The notes beneath the pieces were generated by a model that did no database searches, was not told the DNA's origin, and saw only the letters and a list, made by a program, of their open reading frames with translations. From Prevotellaceae bacterium (GTDB lineage Bacteria; Bacteroidota; Bacteroidia; Bacteroidales; Bacteroidaceae): DNA of 14,112 nt. Position 1 is the first letter of the stretch, and each line of letters begins with the position of its first letter. The stretch lies in assembly GCA_905371275.1 (NCBI GenBank), contig CAJPLH010000031.1, positions 1 through 14,112 on the forward strand, in the 5' to 3' direction. Shown here piece after piece: positions 1 through 5,996 of this stretch. The translations under genes and the position numbers were made by a program.

Positions 1-233
1 TTAGAACCTATGGAAAACAGATGGATTTTTTTGCACTTCGATTTTGAAAGTGCATGTGGTATCCTTCTTTCTTAGTTTATTTCTTTGATAATACGCTTGC
101 ACTCCCACTCGCAATGATACACTCAGGGTTAAAATAAACGGAAGAAAATGCATACTTCCCTCTTTGATTTCGTTGTCGCAAGTCCTCATTTTGACGTTTT
201 TACGAGAAATTCCCGCAAAAAAGTGGCACTAAA
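1..233. other. Left-edge stretch without a supported gene
   Basis: No RNA gene or convincing protein gene is visible before the tRNA promoter. A 62-codon minus-strand ORF (positions 1-189) is open, and from its second Met (MHFLPFILTLSVSL) it looks faintly like a signal peptide. It has no Bacteroidota-type promoter upstream, and I recognise no family, so I do not call it a gene. The segment is AT-rich like the other intergenic DNA in this window. Confidence 0.4.
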
Positions 234-265
234 TTTGGAGATTCCAATTTTTCGCCGTAATTTTG
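234..265 (+). promoter_or_regulatory. Promoter of tRNA-Pro (TTTG-20-TAATTTTG)
   Basis: TTTG at 234-237 is followed after exactly 20 bp by TAATTTTG at 258-265. This matches the -33/-7 pattern (TTTG, TAnnTTTG) known for the primary sigma factor of Bacteroidota. Transcription would start near 272, giving a leader of about 46 nt before the tRNA. Confidence 0.75.
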
Positions 266-277
266 CAAACGCAAACG

Positions 278-303
278 GCAAGAAATGCAGAAATGCTTCT
301 TGC
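278..303 (+). promoter_or_regulatory. Leader hairpin upstream of tRNA-Pro
   Basis: GCAAGAA (278-284) pairs with TTCTTGC (297-303). Inside, GCA (287-289) pairs with TGC (294-296) around a GAAA tetraloop, with AT (285-286) as a bulge. This gives a 10 bp stem that begins a few bases after the predicted transcript start and ends 14 nt before the mature tRNA 5' end. It could be a processing or stability element of the precursor; the function is inferred. Confidence 0.5.
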
Positions 304-317
304 TTCCTCCAAAGAAT

Positions 318-391
318 CGGGGTGTAGCTCAGTTGGTTAGAGTACGCGTCTGGGGGGCGTGAGGTCGCTGGTTCGAGTCCAGTCACCCCGA
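318..391 (+). tRNA. tRNA-Pro (anticodon GGG)
   Basis: A complete cloverleaf can be drawn. The acceptor stem is CGGGGTG (318-324) with CACCCCG (384-390) and discriminator A391. The D arm is GCTC/GAGT, with a terminal G-T pair. The anticodon stem is CGCGT/GCGTG and holds the loop CTGGGGG, which gives anticodon GGG (proline). The T arm is GCTGG/CCAGT with loop TTCGAGT. No CCA is encoded (ACT follows), as is usual for Bacteroidota tRNA genes, so CCA would be added enzymatically. It has its own promoter and terminator, so it appears to be a single-gene transcript. Confidence 0.96.
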
Positions 392-403
392 CTAAGGAAG
401 TTT

Positions 404-440
404 AAGGCTTACTTTTCACATCGAAAAGTGAGCCTTTTTC
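404..440 (+). terminator. Intrinsic terminator of tRNA-Pro
   Basis: A 12 bp stem (406-417 with 423-434, one T-G wobble, loop ACATC) is extended by two A-T pairs (404-405 with 435-436) and runs into a T tract at 435-439. It lies 13 nt after the tRNA and ends its transcript before the next gene's promoter. Confidence 0.88.
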
Positions 441-492
441 TTTTCCCACAACCCACCTTCTTCTTCCATCAACAAGCACAACAGCAAAGCAC

Positions 493-524
493 CTTGTTTG
501 TTTCGTCGAAAATCATTATCTTTG
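493..524 (+). promoter_or_regulatory. Promoter of the epimerase gene (CTTG-20-TATCTTTG)
   Basis: TATCTTTG at 517-524 is a perfect TAnnTTTG -7 box. CTTG at 493-496, 20 bp upstream, matches three of four -33 bases. Transcription would start near 531, about 55 nt before the ATG at 586. Confidence 0.7.
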
Positions 525-585
525 CCAATAACTCCTCTTCGCACTATTTCCACAGTGCAAGCAGTTGATTAGCAAGAATTCATCA

Positions 586-1635
586 ATGGCTAAAATTCTC
601 ATCACCGGTGCCTCGGGCTTTGTAGGTTCTTTCCTCGTTGAAAAAGCTCTCGAATTAGGGTTCGACACCTGGGCTGTGCTCCGCAAAACGAGCAGCAAAC
701 AATACCTCACCGATCCGCGCATCCATTTCATCGAACTTGATTTGGGGAATGATGCCGTGCTCACGCAGCAACTCAGCACACACGCTGAAACATACGGTGC
801 TTTCGATTATGTCATCCACGCTGCTGGTGCCACCAAAGCTCCCAACGAAGCGGCTTTCCTTCGCACCAACACGGAGGGGACACTCCGCCTGGCGCGCACC
901 TTGCTCGATCTACAACTTCTTAAGGGACGCTTTGTCTTTGTTTCCTCCCTCTCTGTCGTGGGAGCTGTGGCAGAAACTCCCGTGCGACAATCGGATGGAA
1001 GCATTGCACAAGGACTCAATCGCTATCGTGCCATCACCGATGCCGACACGCCTCAACCTAACACGGCCTATGGTCGTTCCAAACTTGATGCAGAGCGAGC
1101 TCTCGCCACTATTGAGGGATTAGATTTCGTCATTCTTCGTCCTACGGGGGTGTATGGTCCTCGCGAGAAGGACTATTTCCTTATGGCGGATAGCATCAAG
1201 AAGCACATCGATTTTGCAGTGGGATATACCCCTCAAGCCCTCACCTTCATCTATGTTCGCGATTTGGTGGATGCTTGTTTCCTAGCGCTTCATCGTGGAG
1301 AGCGCGGTCGTTGTTATTTCCTCAGCGATGGAGAGGTCTATGACAGCCGTTCCTTCAGCGACCTCCTGCAACAAGAGATGGGGGTGAAATGGGTGGCACA
1401 TATCAAAGCTCCAGTGTGGTTTCTCCGCGCTGTGTGCCAGGTGAACACCTGGATTTCGAAATGCACAGGAAAAATGTCTACGCTCAACATGGACAAATTT
1501 CAACTATTGCGACAACGCAATTGGATTTGCGACATCTCTCCTGCTCAACAAGACCTTGATTTCTCTCCACAATGGCCGTTGCGTCGCGGTGTCCCCGAAG
1601 CCGTTGCTTGGTACAAAGCCGAAGGATGGATATAG
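586..1635 (+). CDS. NAD(P)-dependent epimerase/dehydratase family protein (extended SDR)
   Basis: This is a 349-residue short-chain dehydrogenase/reductase of the extended or atypical type. The N-terminal Rossmann motif is G8-A-S-G11-F-V-G14 straight after strand AKILIT. The catalytic Y162-G-R-S-K166 is the YxxxK pair. A Ser-rich strand (FVFVSSLSVVG) precedes it, and RPTGVYGPR follows, typical of sugar-nucleotide epimerases and 3-beta-HSD-like relatives. Such enzymes bind NAD(P) and oxidise, reduce or epimerise a hydroxyl; the substrate cannot be told. I chose ATG 586 because the glycine motif begins at the right distance; an in-frame TTG at 565 would add seven residues unlike the family. No membrane segment is seen. 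The gene has its own promoter, and its TAG stop directly abuts a heptad repeat array. Confidence 0.88.
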   Translation: MAKILITGASGFVGSFLVEKALELGFDTWAVLRKTSSKQYLTDPRIHFIELDLGNDAVLTQQLSTHAETYGAFDYVIHAAGATKAPNEAAFLRTNTEGTLRLARTLLDLQLLKGRFVFVSSLSVVGAVAETPVRQSDGSIAQGLNRYRAITDADTPQPNTAYGRSKLDAERALATIEGLDFVILRPTGVYGPREKDYFLMADSIKKHIDFAVGYTPQALTFIYVRDLVDACFLALHRGERGRCYFLSDGEVYDSRSFSDLLQQEMGVKWVAHIKAPVWFLRAVCQVNTWISKCTGKMSTLNMDKFQLLRQRNWICDISPAQQDLDFSPQWPLRRGVPEAVAWYKAEGWI

Positions 1636-1638
1636 AAG

Positions 1639-1746
1639 TTAGACGTTAGAGATTAGAGATTAGAAGTTAGAGATTAGACGTTAGACCAATCAGTCTCTGG
1701 TTTTTCTAGCTTCTCTAGTTCCTCTAGCTCCTCTAGAACTTCTAGC
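1639..1746 (+). repeat. TTAGANN heptad array plus CTAG nonamer array (left half-element)
   Basis: Seven consecutive 7-mers of the form TTAGANN fill 1639-1687. After an 18 nt gap, CTAG occurs at 1706, 1715, 1724, 1733 and 1742, exactly every 9 nt. The same two modules in the same order occur at 10837-10936. The array begins three bases after the stop of the epimerase and ends 25 nt before the cysteine peptidase ATG. No promoter or normal terminator is otherwise visible in this gap. Confidence 0.85.
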
Positions 1747-1771
1747 CCCAGCAATCTAAAAACCACACAAT

Positions 1772-3178
1772 ATGTTCTATCGTTTTCTCTCTCGTGCAGC
1801 CCTTACCCTCTGTTTGTCGGCAGCTGCACTCCCCAATTTTGCACAACGCGGTGCCATCACCCCCGATATGCTCAGCAACTTCCGTAAGAGCGTACCTAAC
1901 ACTCCCGCAAGCAAAGCTTTGCAAAATGCACTCATCACCACTGGTGTGTCTGCACTTGCCGCACGTCCCAACGTGGCACAAGCCAACGATACTTACTTCT
2001 CCAACGAAGCTCCTTCAAAGGGTATCACCGACCAACAATCTAGCGGACGCTGCTGGCTCTTCACCGGGCTCAACGTGATGCGCTCACATATGATCCGCGA
2101 ACAAAAACTCGGACGCTTTGAGTTCTCACAAAGCTACAACTCTTTCTACGACCAACTCGAAAAAGCAAACCTCTTCTTGCAATCGGTGCTCGACAAAGCC
2201 GACAAACCTATAAACGACCTCACCGTGGAGTGGTTGTTCCACAACCCCATCAGCGACGGTGGTACCTTCACCGGTGTGCAAGACGTCATCACTAAATATG
2301 GTGTCGTTCCTGCCGAAGTGATGCCCGAGAGCTACAATGCCAACAACACCAGTGCTATGGCTAAAGTCATCGCTTTGAAGCTTCGCGAATACGGTCTTGC
2401 CCTCCGCAAAGCCTATGCTTCTGGTGAACGCGGCAAAAAACTCGAAGCGCGCAAGGCAGAACAACTCGCCACTATCTACCGCATTCTCGTGGCTTGTCTT
2501 GGGGAACCACCCACTCAATTCACCTACACCCTACGCGATGCACAAGGCCGTCCCATCAGCACTGAAACCTACACCCCACAAGAATTCTATCGTCGCTATG
2601 TGGGCTTCAATTTGGTGAGCGACTATGTGATGCTTATGAATGATCCTTCACGTCCTTACTACAAAACTTATGCCATCGATCTCGACCGCCACACCTACGA
2701 CGGCCACAACTGGACCTTCCTCAATCTTCCTATGGAAGAAATCAAACAAATGGCCATCGCTAGCATCAAAGACAGCACACGTATGTATTATTCTTGCGAT
2801 GTAGGCAAATTCTATGACCGCAAAACGGGACTTTTGTCGATGGAAAATTTCGACTACGAAGATCTCTTCAACACTACATTCCCAATGAACAAGGCGGAGC
2901 GCATCCAAACCTTTGCGTCAGCCTCTAGCCACGCTATGACACTCTGTGCGGTTGACCTCGACAAAAATGGCAACCCCTTGAAGTGGAAAGTAGAAAACTC
3001 GTGGGGTCCCACCACAGGAGTTGCAGGACATTTGGTGATGACCGACAAATGGTTCGACGAATACACCTTCCGCCTTGTGGTGCAGAAAAAATATGTTCCC
3101 GCGGCTACCCTCAAACTCCTCGAACAAAAACCCACACTCCTCCCTGCTTGGGATCCTCTCTTCAAGGGAGAAGAATAA
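1772..3178 (+). CDS. Secreted C1-family cysteine aminopeptidase (bleomycin hydrolase/PepC-like)
   Basis: This 468-residue protein starts with a signal peptide (MFYRFLSRAALTLCLSAAAL, likely cut after NFA24), so it should act in the periplasm or outside the cell. The papain-fold catalytic set is complete: oxyanion Gln88, nucleophile Cys94 in SSGRCWLF, His387 in SSHAMT, and Asn409 in VENSWGP. The pattern DQQSSGRCW plus SHAM and KVENSWG is that of peptidase family C1B (bleomycin hydrolase, PepC), which are hexameric aminopeptidases of about 450 residues. The length fits once the signal is removed. Classical PepC is cytoplasmic, but exported homologues are frequent in Bacteroidales. A nutritional role in peptide breakdown is inferred. 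No promoter is obvious upstream; the gene is bracketed by halves of an intergenic repeat element and ends in a strong terminator. Confidence 0.9.
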   Translation: MFYRFLSRAALTLCLSAAALPNFAQRGAITPDMLSNFRKSVPNTPASKALQNALITTGVSALAARPNVAQANDTYFSNEAPSKGITDQQSSGRCWLFTGLNVMRSHMIREQKLGRFEFSQSYNSFYDQLEKANLFLQSVLDKADKPINDLTVEWLFHNPISDGGTFTGVQDVITKYGVVPAEVMPESYNANNTSAMAKVIALKLREYGLALRKAYASGERGKKLEARKAEQLATIYRILVACLGEPPTQFTYTLRDAQGRPISTETYTPQEFYRRYVGFNLVSDYVMLMNDPSRPYYKTYAIDLDRHTYDGHNWTFLNLPMEEIKQMAIASIKDSTRMYYSCDVGKFYDRKTGLLSMENFDYEDLFNTTFPMNKAERIQTFASASSHAMTLCAVDLDKNGNPLKWKVENSWGPTTGVAGHLVMTDKWFDEYTFRLVVQKKYVPAATLKLLEQKPTLLPAWDPLFKGEE

Positions 3179-3193
3179 ACACTAATCTTCTCT

Positions 3194-3250
3194 CATTAGA
3201 AAGTAGCTCCTCCACCCTCGTGGCAGGAACTACTTTCTAATGTCTTTTAT
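3194..3250 (+). terminator. Intrinsic terminator of the cysteine peptidase gene
   Basis: CATTAGAAAGTAG (3194-3206) pairs perfectly with CTACTTTCTAATG (3230-3242). After a C·A mismatch four more pairs (TCCT/AGGA) extend it inward. TCTTTTATT follows. The hairpin starts 15 nt after the stop codon. Confidence 0.85.
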
Positions 3251-3258
3251 TGACGGAT

Positions 3259-3279
3259 AAAAAAGAGGGAGCGTCCCTC
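3259..3279 (-). terminator. Compact hairpin with a T6 tract on the minus strand
   Basis: GAGGGA (3265-3270) and TCCCTC (3274-3279) form a 6 bp stem with a 3 nt loop. Read on the minus strand it is followed by six T (A tract 3259-3264), a typical intrinsic terminator shape. No minus-strand gene is visible to its right for over 3 kb, so it may stop antisense transcription entering the cysteine peptidase gene. Confidence 0.5.
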
Positions 3280-3280
3280 C

Positions 3281-3319
3281 AATCTCTAACGTCTAACGTC
3301 TAATCTCTAGCGTCTTTTC
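3281..3319 (+). repeat. TCTAANN heptad array (right half-element)
   Basis: Five consecutive heptads (TCTAACG twice, TCTAATC, TCTAGCG, TCTTTTC) fill 3285-3319 and end five bases before the ATG of the nucleoside kinase. They are the reverse complement of the TTAGANN heptads at 1639-1687 and match the right arm of the complete element at 10941-10975. Confidence 0.8.
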
Positions 3320-3324
3320 TCTTT

Positions 3325-4983
3325 ATGAAACTCATCAAAATTTTCTGCAAAAACACAGGCCAATATCACGAAGTCCCCAAGGGAGCGACGCTCGAAGAAA
3401 TATATCCCCTCATCGGCCTGCAAGAAACTTGCTGCATCACTAGTTGCAAAGTCAACAACCGCGTGGAAGGTCTTCACTACACCATCAACGACTCGCGCGA
3501 CCTAGAATTTCTCAACCTTACTTCCCTCTCTGGACTGCGCACCTACACACGAAGCCTCTTTTTCGTGCTCTACAAAGCCACACGCGACCTCTTCCCTGGC
3601 TCCAACCTCCGCATCGGCACCCCTGTTGCCGGAGGATACTACTGTCATCTCGAAGTCGAAGGTGGAGTAACTCCCGAGATTGCTGCACAACTGCGCCAAC
3701 GGATGGCAGAAATCGTAGACGCCAACATTCCCTTCCGCCGAGTCACTGCACACACCACAGAAGCCATCGAAGTGTTCCGCCAACAAGGACTCACACGCAA
3801 GGTGCAACTTCTCGAGAGCATCGGCGATCTCTATACCCACTACTACATCCTCGACGACACTGTCGACTATTTTTATAGCGCACTCCTCCTCCGCACCGGC
3901 CAACTCTCCCTCTTCGACCTCATCACCTATGGAGAAGGACTCCTCATCCGCGTGCCCGATCCCAAACAGCCGCAGCAACTGCGCCCCATGACCGAACAGC
4001 AACAAATGTTCGACGTCTTCCAAGAGCAACACCGCCGACAAGAAATCCTTGGGTGCACCACCGTAGGCGAACTCAACAAAGCCATTCGTGCTGGTGCCAC
4101 CAACGATTTGGTCAATGTGGCAGAAGCCTTGCAAGAAAAACAAATTGCAAAAATTGCCGACCACATCGCCACAAACGACCACATCAAAGTGGTTCTCATT
4201 GCTGGCCCCTCCTCTTCGGGCAAAACCACCTTCAGCAAACGTCTTTCCGTACAACTCCGCGCCTGTGGCAAACGCCCCGTGAGCATCTCCCTCGACAACT
4301 ATTTCGTGGATCGAGAAGCCACACCCCTTGACGAAAACGGCGACTACGACTTTGAAACCATCGAAGCTGTAGATCTCCCGCTCTTCAACAACCAAATGTC
4401 GCAACTCCTCGCGGGACACGAAGTAGAACTCCCCGTCTTCGATTTCCCCTCGGGCAAAAGTCGTCCTAGCGGAAAATTCTTGCACCTACAACCCGAAACC
4501 ATCCTCATTCTCGAAGGCAACCACGCCCTCAACCCACGTATGAGTGAGAAAATACCAGCCGCAGCAAAATACAAAATCTATGCTTCGGCACTCACCACCA
4601 TTATGCTCGACGACCACAACTACATCCCCACGAGCGACAGCCGATTGCTCCGCCGCATCTGTCGCGATTACAAATATCGTGGCTACCATCCCCAAGAGGT
4701 CATTCGTCGTTGCGCATCCGTCACCGCAGGCGAAGAAAAATGGATTTTCCCCTTCCAGGAACAAGCCGACACGATGTTCAACACCGCACTCATCTACGAA
4801 CTTGCGGCCCTCCGTGCACAAGCCCTTCCCCTCCTCGAGATGGTGCCCGAAAGTGCAGAAGAATACTCCGAAGCCTACCGCTTGCGCAAATTCATTTCTT
4901 ATTTCACTCCGATGCCGCTCGATGCCGTACCTCCCACCTCTCTCTTGCGAGAATTTATGGGGAGCAGCACCTTCAACTATTGA
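3325..4983 (+). CDS. Nucleoside (uridine-like) kinase with TGS and ThrRS-like N-terminal domains
   Basis: This 552-residue protein has three parts. Residues 1-60 form a TGS-like fold (MKLIKIFCKNTG through TLEEIYPLIG and CKVNN). Residues about 65-220 resemble the second additional domain of threonyl-tRNA synthetase. The rest is a phosphoribulokinase/uridine kinase domain with P-loop A293-G-P-S-S-S-G-K300-T-T, followed by SISLDNYFVDRE, YDFETIEAVD, PVFDFPSGKSR and ILEGNHALNP. It should phosphorylate a nucleoside with ATP in the cytoplasm, for pyrimidine salvage or a related nucleoside; the substrate is not certain. This architecture is known in Bacteroidota, Firmicutes and Thermotoga. The synthetase-like part has no catalytic core, so this is not a tRNA ligase. 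The start ATG fits the TGS strand exactly. A heptad repeat ends five bases upstream, and a terminator follows 33 nt after the stop. Confidence 0.88.
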   Translation: MKLIKIFCKNTGQYHEVPKGATLEEIYPLIGLQETCCITSCKVNNRVEGLHYTINDSRDLEFLNLTSLSGLRTYTRSLFFVLYKATRDLFPGSNLRIGTPVAGGYYCHLEVEGGVTPEIAAQLRQRMAEIVDANIPFRRVTAHTTEAIEVFRQQGLTRKVQLLESIGDLYTHYYILDDTVDYFYSALLLRTGQLSLFDLITYGEGLLIRVPDPKQPQQLRPMTEQQQMFDVFQEQHRRQEILGCTTVGELNKAIRAGATNDLVNVAEALQEKQIAKIADHIATNDHIKVVLIAGPSSSGKTTFSKRLSVQLRACGKRPVSISLDNYFVDREATPLDENGDYDFETIEAVDLPLFNNQMSQLLAGHEVELPVFDFPSGKSRPSGKFLHLQPETILILEGNHALNPRMSEKIPAAAKYKIYASALTTIMLDDHNYIPTSDSRLLRRICRDYKYRGYHPQEVIRRCASVTAGEEKWIFPFQEQADTMFNTALIYELAALRAQALPLLEMVPESAEEYSEAYRLRKFISYFTPMPLDAVPPTSLLREFMGSSTFNY

Positions 4984-5016
4984 GCCAACATCACCCATAC
5001 CCATTTCCTAATCTTC

Positions 5017-5055
5017 AAAAATCGCGCAATAAATTGTGCGATTTTTCCTTTTTGA
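5017..5055 (+). terminator. Intrinsic terminator of the nucleoside kinase gene
   Basis: AAAAATCGCGCAAT (5017-5030) pairs with ATTGTGCGATTTTT (5033-5046), with one G-T wobble across 14 bp. The 3' arm ends in T5, and CCTTTTT follows. The A/T-rich base makes it usable in both directions. Confidence 0.88.
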
Positions 5056-5118
5056 TGAGCATAAAAGTGGGAAAAACGAACAATCACTCACTTTTTCTTC
5101 AAAATAATTGGGAGAAAG

Positions 5119-5150
5119 TTTGGAATTTAATAGGAGAACCATTATCTTTG
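5119..5150 (+). promoter_or_regulatory. Promoter of the sRNA candidate (TTTG-20-TATCTTTG)
   Basis: TTTG at 5119-5122, a 20 bp spacer, and TATCTTTG at 5143-5150 form a textbook Bacteroidota -33/-7 promoter. The predicted start is near 5157. There is no coding region downstream on this strand; a terminator comes within about 60 nt. Confidence 0.78.
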
Positions 5151-5156
5151 CATCGT

Positions 5157-5217
5157 GTTTTTCATAGTATTAGATTTAAGGTTAACAAGGTTGGGATACA
5201 GTGGTATCCCATTTTTT
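5157..5217 (+). ncRNA. Candidate short noncoding RNA (about 60 nt)
   Basis: A strong promoter (5119-5150) is followed by a perfect 8 bp terminator hairpin: TGGGATAC (5192-5199) with GTATCCCA (5204-5211), loop AGTG, then six T (5212-5217). The predicted transcript of about 60 nt has an unstructured, A/T-rich 5' part containing TTAGATTTAAGGTTAACAAG (5170-5189). It encodes no plausible peptide. My recollection, which I cannot verify here, is that similar promoter-leader-terminator units recur in Bacteroidales genomes. A paralogous sRNA family called FopS has been described in Bacteroides and would be one candidate identity. Alternatives are a leader left behind after loss of its gene, or an attenuated transcript. 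Confidence 0.6.
5192..5217 (+). terminator. Terminator of the sRNA candidate
   Basis: A perfect 8 bp stem with 4 nt loop AGTG is followed immediately by T6. It is independent of the kinase terminator, which lies 145 nt upstream. Confidence 0.82.
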
Positions 5218-5545
5218 GTGTCCATACGCGAATAACACTGTTGTTTGTATCCGATGTTCCACTGCCCTACAAATATATAGGGGTAGATAATAGGGGAAAG
5301 AGTGAAAAATCAGCGAAAAACTGCAGAATCTATTTTGAATACCTACTATTTTGAGAGATGTACTTTCAATTCCATCTAATATATAGATATTTTTGCTATC
5401 AGATAAGTTTGAGAGCAACAATAAAAAGCATAATGCTTGTCCAACCCGATTAGCGTCATCTTTTTTTGATATAATTCTCCCCAAAACAACTTTGACACTT
5501 TGGTGCAACATTGTTTGGCGTTCCACCCCCATTTTTTCCGAAAGA
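5218..5545. other. AT-rich spacer, nothing supported
   Basis: No gene is supported here. A minus-strand ORF of 116 codons (5182-5532) overlaps the sRNA terminator and matches nothing I know. Weak -7-like boxes occur at 5404-5411 (TAAGTTTG, plus strand) and 5270-5277 (TATATTTG, minus strand). Neither has a -33 partner at 20 bp. Base composition is clearly more AT-rich than the flanking genes. Confidence 0.5.
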
Positions 5546-5838
5546 CTTTCTCGCGCACACGCAGTACAGGAGTTTTCATCTTTTTGCTGTCACAAGTGTC
5601 ACAGCGGTGAGAAACAATCAGTCTTTATCCGGCACAAAACAACACGTTGTTTTCAGTAAAATGACACGTTGTTTTCAACAAAACGACACGTCGTTTTCAG
5701 TAAAATGACACGTTGTTTTCGGCAAAACGATACGTTGTTTTTGGGGATGAGGAAGTGCTGTCAACTCCATCTGCTGTGACACTTGTGACAGCAAAAAAAC
5801 AAAACTCTTGTAGTGCGCGCACGCGCGCGCGAAGAAAG
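5546..5838. repeat. 293 bp inverted-repeat element enclosing a 22 nt tandem array
   Basis: The arms 5546-5606 and 5773-5838 are imperfect inverted copies about 60-65 nt long. Their inner 25 bp (5581-5605 and 5773-5797) are perfect reverse complements. That core has TGTCAC twice, 9 nt apart. The outer arms share GAGTTTT, GTAC/CTAC-like and CGCGC-rich segments and end in CTTTCT/AGAAAG. The 167 bp between them contains the 22 nt repeats. A further half-copy of the core (CAAGTGTCACA) is at 5886-5896. No ORF of the element looks real and no transposase is present. It could be a MITE, a relic of a mobile element, or a protein-binding locus. Confidence 0.7.
5642..5746. repeat. 22 nt tandem repeats, 4 full copies and 1 partial
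   Basis: Copies start at 5642, 5664, 5686, 5708 and 5730 (partial), with unit ACACGTTGTTTTCAGTAAAA plus TG and small variations. Units are contiguous without unique spacers, so this is not a CRISPR array. Each junction forms a dyad AAAACrAC-AC-GTyGTTTT; paired changes keep the dyad in at least two copies. The 22 nt period is not a multiple of three, which argues against coding. Confidence 0.8.
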
Positions 5839-5868
5839 AAGGAGGAGAAAAGAAGGAAGAAAGAGAAG
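5813..5868. other. Alternating purine-pyrimidine run followed by a homopurine run
   Basis: Positions 5813-5831 alternate strictly between purine and pyrimidine (GTGCGCGCACGCGCGCGCG), a Z-DNA-prone pattern. Positions 5831-5868 are 38 consecutive purines on the plus strand, an H-DNA or triplex-prone tract. The pair lies at the outer end of the right arm of the inverted-repeat element. Confidence 0.75.
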
Positions 5869-5898
5869 TGAATAAAGTCGTTTTGCAAGTGTCACAAC

Positions 5899-5940
5899 AA
5901 AAAACATCTCTGCGAGATTAGAAACAATCACGCAGAGATG
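5899..5940 (-). terminator. Intrinsic terminator facing left, likely for the outer-membrane protein transcript
   Basis: CATCTCTGCG (5905-5914) pairs with CGCAGAGATG (5931-5940). Inside, GATT (5916-5919) pairs with AATC (5926-5929) after an A·A mismatch. On the minus strand the hairpin is followed by a T6 tract (the A tract just before 5905). It is the first strong terminator after the minus-strand gene 6269-6781, which would have a 3' UTR of about 330 nt. Confidence 0.65.
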
Positions 5941-5996
5941 CAGCAAAGTATGTTCTTGAAGGGAATGCTCCTCAAGATGATACAAACTGGGGATTA

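Noticed and set aside
1..189. 62-codon minus-strand ORF with a faint signal-peptide look
   Set aside because: No promoter of the local type, no recognisable family, and low-complexity intergenic composition.
186..386. 66-codon minus-strand ORF starting MTGLEPATSRPP
   Set aside because: It is the translation of the tRNA-Pro gene in antisense, a well-known false ORF type.
3502..4485. 327-codon minus-strand ORF antisense to the nucleoside kinase
   Set aside because: Long only because of the codon bias of the real gene on the other strand; it has no motif and no start signals.
5404..5411. TAAGTTTG as a -7 promoter box
   Set aside because: No TTTG-like -33 element at the right spacing (TATA instead) and no gene downstream.
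5182..5532. 116-codon minus-strand ORF
   Set aside because: Crosses the terminator of the sRNA candidate, has a poor start context and matches no family I know.
5642..5746. Possible CRISPR array
   Set aside because: The 22 nt units are contiguous without unique spacers, and no cas gene is present.
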